From Erythroxylum novogranatense (taxonomy: Eukaryota; Streptophyta; Magnoliopsida; Malpighiales; Erythroxylaceae): DNA of 64,000 nt. The translations under genes were made by a program, and so were the position numbers. The stretch spans positions 15,924,001 through 15,988,000 of the forward strand of contig CM057235.1 in NCBI GenBank assembly GCA_029891385.1, in the 5' to 3' direction. The notes under the pieces are model-generated. The model searched no databases. It was given only the letters and a program-made list of their open reading frames with translations, and had not been told where the DNA came from. Of the stretch, positions 59,962 through 64,000 are shown one piece after another (position 1 is the stretch's first letter; each line of letters begins with the position of its first letter).

Positions 59962-62900
59962 TGTTGGACCCCGAACTTTTGATGAAAATTAGAAATATTA
60001 AAATGAATTTAAGTGAGAAAGAAATTGGTGAGAAAATTATGAATTTAAGGAAATTTGATGAAATTAAAAAAAATTATGAGCAAAGAATTGTTTAATTTTG
60101 AGGACTTTGATATTTAAGTGAACTTATATGGATTATGAGAAGAAAGTGGATGAGTTGATTGAAATGAAGTTAAATAGCAAGAATTAAAAAGAAAAAGTGT
60201 GAAAATTTGAAGAATTTAGAAAGTTTGACTTTTGGAGATAAAATATTTGACTTAAGAGTTGACTTTTTGATTTTGGGAGAATTTGAGAAAATGATCTTCT
60301 GGAAACTTGTAGTTTATGTCAAGAGCTTTCTGTAGCCATAAAGTTTGATATTTTTCGATATCGGAAGTGAGAGTTATGATCAGTCAAAGTTCGCTTGAAG
60401 TTTGACTTTTTGAAGAAAAAGTTGACTTTTTGATTTAGGCAAAATTCGAGAAAATGATCAACATGAAACTTGTAGCCTCTTTCGAGAGCTTTTCTTGGAC
60501 ATAAAGTTTGCTATTTTTCGATGTCGGGATTGGGAGATATGATCTTCCGAAGATACGCTTTGTTTTGAAAATGCTATTAAGTATAGATTTGTGTGTTCTA
60601 GGTTTCGAAGCCACTCGAAATATGGATTTAGTTTGAATTGGAGTAAGTGGTCTTCATGAAAGTTTTAGATGATATTTTTATCTTTCCATTGATATAAAGT
60701 TTGCAATTTTTCGATATTGGGGCTAGGAGTTATGAGCGATAAAAAATTAGAAGTCGTTTAGGAAAAGCTGTTTTGGACAGAATCTTTGATTGAGGTTTTG
60801 ACCCCTTTCGAGACCTACTTTGATTTTGAGTACCTCAGGGAAGTTGTAGAGCTTCCTTTGATCTTTCTATTGACACCAAATTTGTCAAATTCCAAGTTCG
60901 AGATCGAGAGATATGATTTTGGAAAAGTTCGGTTTTGAAGTTCCGTTACTTTGTTTATTTATCTGATCCCTTTCGTAATCTTTTGCTTATAATTCCTTCG
61001 TCCGACATCCGATTGATTTGATTCTCGAAGCGTTGGATTCCTAAGACGATTAATTTCATTTTCTTGAAGACTTCTGACTTTTAGGAGATTAAATGGAAAG
61101 AGATTGATTGAACCAAAGTAGGAGATTTGGTTATAGGTTATAAGTTGGATAATTGTCTGAACATAGTCCAGTATTTTGCGATTTTCGGGAGCTGTACAAC
61201 TCCGATTGAGTTGATTCTTGAGGGAAAATAAATTTAAGATATAGGGATACAACTCTTGTGAAGGGATCGAAATTTAATTTCATCTCTAAGATTGTTAATT
61301 TCTGGACTGAAGTTATGTTAATGTTCAGTCTCGGATTTTGTGAAGGTCCGATAGTATTTTGGCTATAACTTCTTCATTTCTGATCCGAATTGAGCGCGAT
61401 CGGTGGCGTTGGATTAGTATGATCTAAAGGGACAATTTTCATGAAGAAAGTTTGTCCAAATTATTTCGTTAAGATGCTGGAAAACAGGACGCAAGTAGTC
61501 AGTTTTTTAAAATCCTGTGCAGGGGCAATGGTGGAATATTGCTTAAATGGAGGGGCAATTGGGTAATTGGCCACTCATTAAATGAAACTCTCCTATGGCT
61601 GTCGTTTTACACAAAATAAAGCCACAAAGATTGGAGAATCACGATTATTCTGGAAACAAAAGAAAAGAAGAAGGGAGAGGAAGAAACGATGAAGAGAAGA
61701 AGAAGAGGTGGTTCGGCCATGGTGGAGCAAGCATAAAGGTTAGTTTTTCTTGGGTTTTCTAAGTGGTTTTCGTTGGTTTTAAGAGCAAAGAGGAGGAAGA
61801 AGAACATGGAAGCTTGCAACATGGTGAAATCCGAAATTAGAGAGAGAAGGTAAGAGAGAGAAAGCTTGAGTTTTTGAGTTTTTGATTTGTTTGATGGTTG
61901 ATTAAGCTTGGAATTGTTATGGATTTAGTTTATCTATGATTATTTGAAGAAATTAGACTATGATTATGTTTAATTTTGGATTAATTGAAAATTGGAGTTT
62001 AGGTCAAATTTGAAAGTTAGGGGATTTTGAAATTGTTGCTTTAGATTGCTTGAATTAGTGATGAATTTGAGATATCCTAAGTCAATTTTTGATGTTTATG
62101 CTTTAGGTGAAGTTTAATTTGAAAAATTGTAAATTGGGGGTTTAGGCTTAATTTGAAATTTGAGGATTTTGTGAATTAATGGTGTAGAATCATCAATCCT
62201 AGTATGAATTGGTGAAATATGAAATCAATTGTGAAGAAATTGTGATTTATGATATGGAATTTGTGTAATTTGGTTTAGGCCAATTTTGGAAATTGAGGAT
62301 TTTCAAAATTGGAGATTGAAATAGCTTGAATATGTGAGGAATTGATGTTTCCTAAGCTTAATTTGAGTAATTATGATTTTTGTGATATCGAATTTGATTG
62401 AATTGATTTATGTTCAATTTAGAATTTGGGGGATTTTGGGATTTTTAGAAATTGTTGAAGTAAGATGGCTTGAAATATGATGAGTTTGTAAATTATGAAA
62501 TCAATTTTGAAGAAAGTGTAATTTATGGTATTGAATTTGGATAAGTTGGTTTAGGCCAAATTGGTGAATTAGGGTTTTTGTAAATTGGTGAGTTAGATAG
62601 CTTAGAATTATGGTAAATTGGTGAATTCCTAAGTTAATTTTGAAGATTATGTTATTTATGATGTGAATTTGGATGATTATGGTTTAGGTTTTGTTAAATT
62701 GGAAGAGAGAGAGAAGCAAAAGTCAAATTGAAGCATTGGACAAGATGCTAGCATAGAAATAAGGTGGGTAGGATATTTATTTATTGAATTTTAAGCTAAA
62801 AATGTGAATTTAAAAATTCAAGAAGCAAAGTTTTGAGAAATGAATGTTTATAAAAATGTTTGGATATTATGATTTTGAAGGATTAATTTCCTTATGTTAG

Positions 62901-64000
62901 AAATGATTTTTTTGAAAATACAAGATTTATGAAAATCATGTTTTTAGACAATTTGAGCAATGTATTTTATGAAACTATATATGTTTTGATTTATGTGTGA
63001 AAGAAATAATTGCATTCATGTTTATGAGTTTGATTTATATGCGATTAATTGATTTATTGAATATGATTGTATATGTGGAATATGCATGTGTCAAGCTTTT
63101 TAACACAATTTGATGTTATGATTTGAAAAATATGAAAAATCAAGATTTTTGAAAAGTGCCTTCGGGCAATCTGAATTTCCGTTTTCACTTATGTATTATG
63201 TGGGTTTGGTCAGTCCTTTTGTGAGTCGATTACATTTGTCTCTACTTGTTATAACCTTCTCCTTACCCGCATTAGTGGCATGAAGTTCGATCACGGACTC
63301 CTTCACGGCCGCATATGACCGCTATCTTGGAAGTGTGCGATCGTCTGATATGGACCAAATCAAACTATTTAATGTGTTATTGTGATTTGTATTGGATGTC
63401 GCAGTATAACCCAAACACACGCCGCAAAGATATAACTCGCAAACACCTACGGGTGGGGTGTGGGGTCCAACATCAAACCATTATGTTATGTTATGTGGTT
63501 TTTGATTTTGTTTATGTGCTATGTGATGCATTCATGTTTAAAGCTGTGCATGATTGGTAAAAAGTTTGAGAACTTGATAAATGAGAAAGTGAATTTTCAA
63601 TTATGAATTTTGGAAACTGTTTATGAATGTTTTGGAAAGTTTGAAAATGGATTTTTGGATAAATTTCTGAATGGGAAATGTTTGAAATTTTTGAAAAGAT
63701 AATTTTCGCTTATGTTTCAATTTATAAATATATTATCCACGAGCTTCCGAGCTCACCCCCTCTTTCATCCCAATCTCCAGGTATTCGAGCAGGAGATCGG
63801 ATAAAAGAGCGTCAAGTTTGATTTTGCCGCATTTGTATTTTTGTGTAAATTGAGAATTGATATTGTTTTGGCTTGAATTGCCTTTTGTGTATATAAAGCA
63901 GTTATTACGGGATGTATATGAATTCGAGACTTGGATATTGATTTTATGATCATAATTGAGTATGATTATGCTTTATGTTTGTAAATGGATATTGAATGAG
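59962..64000 (+). mobile_element. Long LTR of a further Ty3/gypsy element, running off the window
   Basis: It begins TGTTGGACCCC inside copia reverse transcriptase. It shares with the other long gypsy LTRs a GTCCGACATCCGAT block (61000), a GAGCTC-ACCCC block (63747) matching the end of the stem-loop region, and tandem units. No PBS or coding region appears before 64000, so it is at least 4.0 kb. Whether it is a solo or a 5' LTR cannot be told. Confidence 0.65.
60290..60940 (+). repeat. Degenerate tandem units of about 160-185 bp in the terminal LTR
   Basis: Four units start near 60290, 60448, 60648 and 60832. Each has GAAACTTGTAG or GAAGTTGTAGAG, then ATAAAGTTTG.TATTTTTCGAT and GAGAGTTATGAT. 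They are the same kind of unit as in the solo LTR at 39629. Confidence 0.75.

Noticed and set aside
59962..63472. Solo LTR bounded by TGTTGGACCCC and GGGGTCCAACA (an 11-bp inverted pair at the two positions)
   Set aside because: No matching 5-bp duplication (TTTCT against TCAAA). The copia frame does not resume after 63472, and LTR-like blocks continue beyond, so the inner match is treated as internal. It remains possible that the true end is at 63472.
1..64000. tRNA genes, rRNA, CRISPR arrays or a multigene defence-like system
   Set aside because: No tRNA A/B-box pairs with a cloverleaf, no regularly spaced short direct repeats with unique spacers, and no cluster of unrelated intact genes were seen. 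The sequence is plant nuclear DNA dominated by transposons.

Overview
The window is nuclear DNA from a flowering plant, most likely a eudicot. It is AT-rich and dominated by retrotransposons and DNA transposons that sit inside one another. Its two host genes are of plant type: an intronless UDP-glycosyltransferase of the UGT79 kind and the 3' exon of a chloroplast-envelope quinone-oxidoreductase-like gene. I cannot name the species. I found no tRNA, rRNA or CRISPR array, and no bacterial-style operon.

Layout. 1-1606 is the 3' end of a Sirevirus-like copia element whose LTR lies in the gag region of a minus-strand Ty3/gypsy element (gag remnant 1607-2230, LTR 2319-5702). 6475-22943 is a hAT transposon with an exact 8-bp target duplication (GGTATGAC). 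Its leader intron holds a 10.8-kb Ty3/gypsy element (7458-18258, target duplication GTTAT) and a 1.4-kb GAATT/GGATT array. The hAT transposase (19915-22321) has a BED finger and a dimerisation tail but is broken by stops. 23600-28330 holds Tat/Athila-like LTR copies in both orientations and a LINE endonuclease fragment.

The UGT gene at 30157-31554 is the only complete host gene. It has a TATA box, a MYB-type AC element and a poly(A) signal. It is followed by a dead PIF/Harbinger element (about 31763-35062), another Tat/Athila-like LTR with a perfect 104-bp tandem duplication, a LINE 3' fragment, and a 4.7-kb solo LTR (38161-42851, target duplication AGAAA) that splits a further Tat/Athila-like LTR.

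45428-46123 (minus) encodes the last 231 residues of the quinone-oxidoreductase homologue. Upstream of that exon is a stack of copia insertions: a near-complete copia (46224-51532, target duplication AAAAT), two minus-strand fragments nested in one another (51538-55640), and a plus-strand copia (about 55640-59961). The last is cut off by the LTR of another long-LTR gypsy element that runs past the end of the window (59962-64000).

How it fits together. There is no multigene pathway here. The biology is mostly the layering of insertions, which the target duplications let one order. Non-coding structure shared by the long gypsy LTRs adds to this: a conserved stem-loop and tandem units of about 180 bp. 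The UGT may modify flavonoid or other glycosides, and its nucleotide-sugar signature box is unusual at three usually conserved positions.
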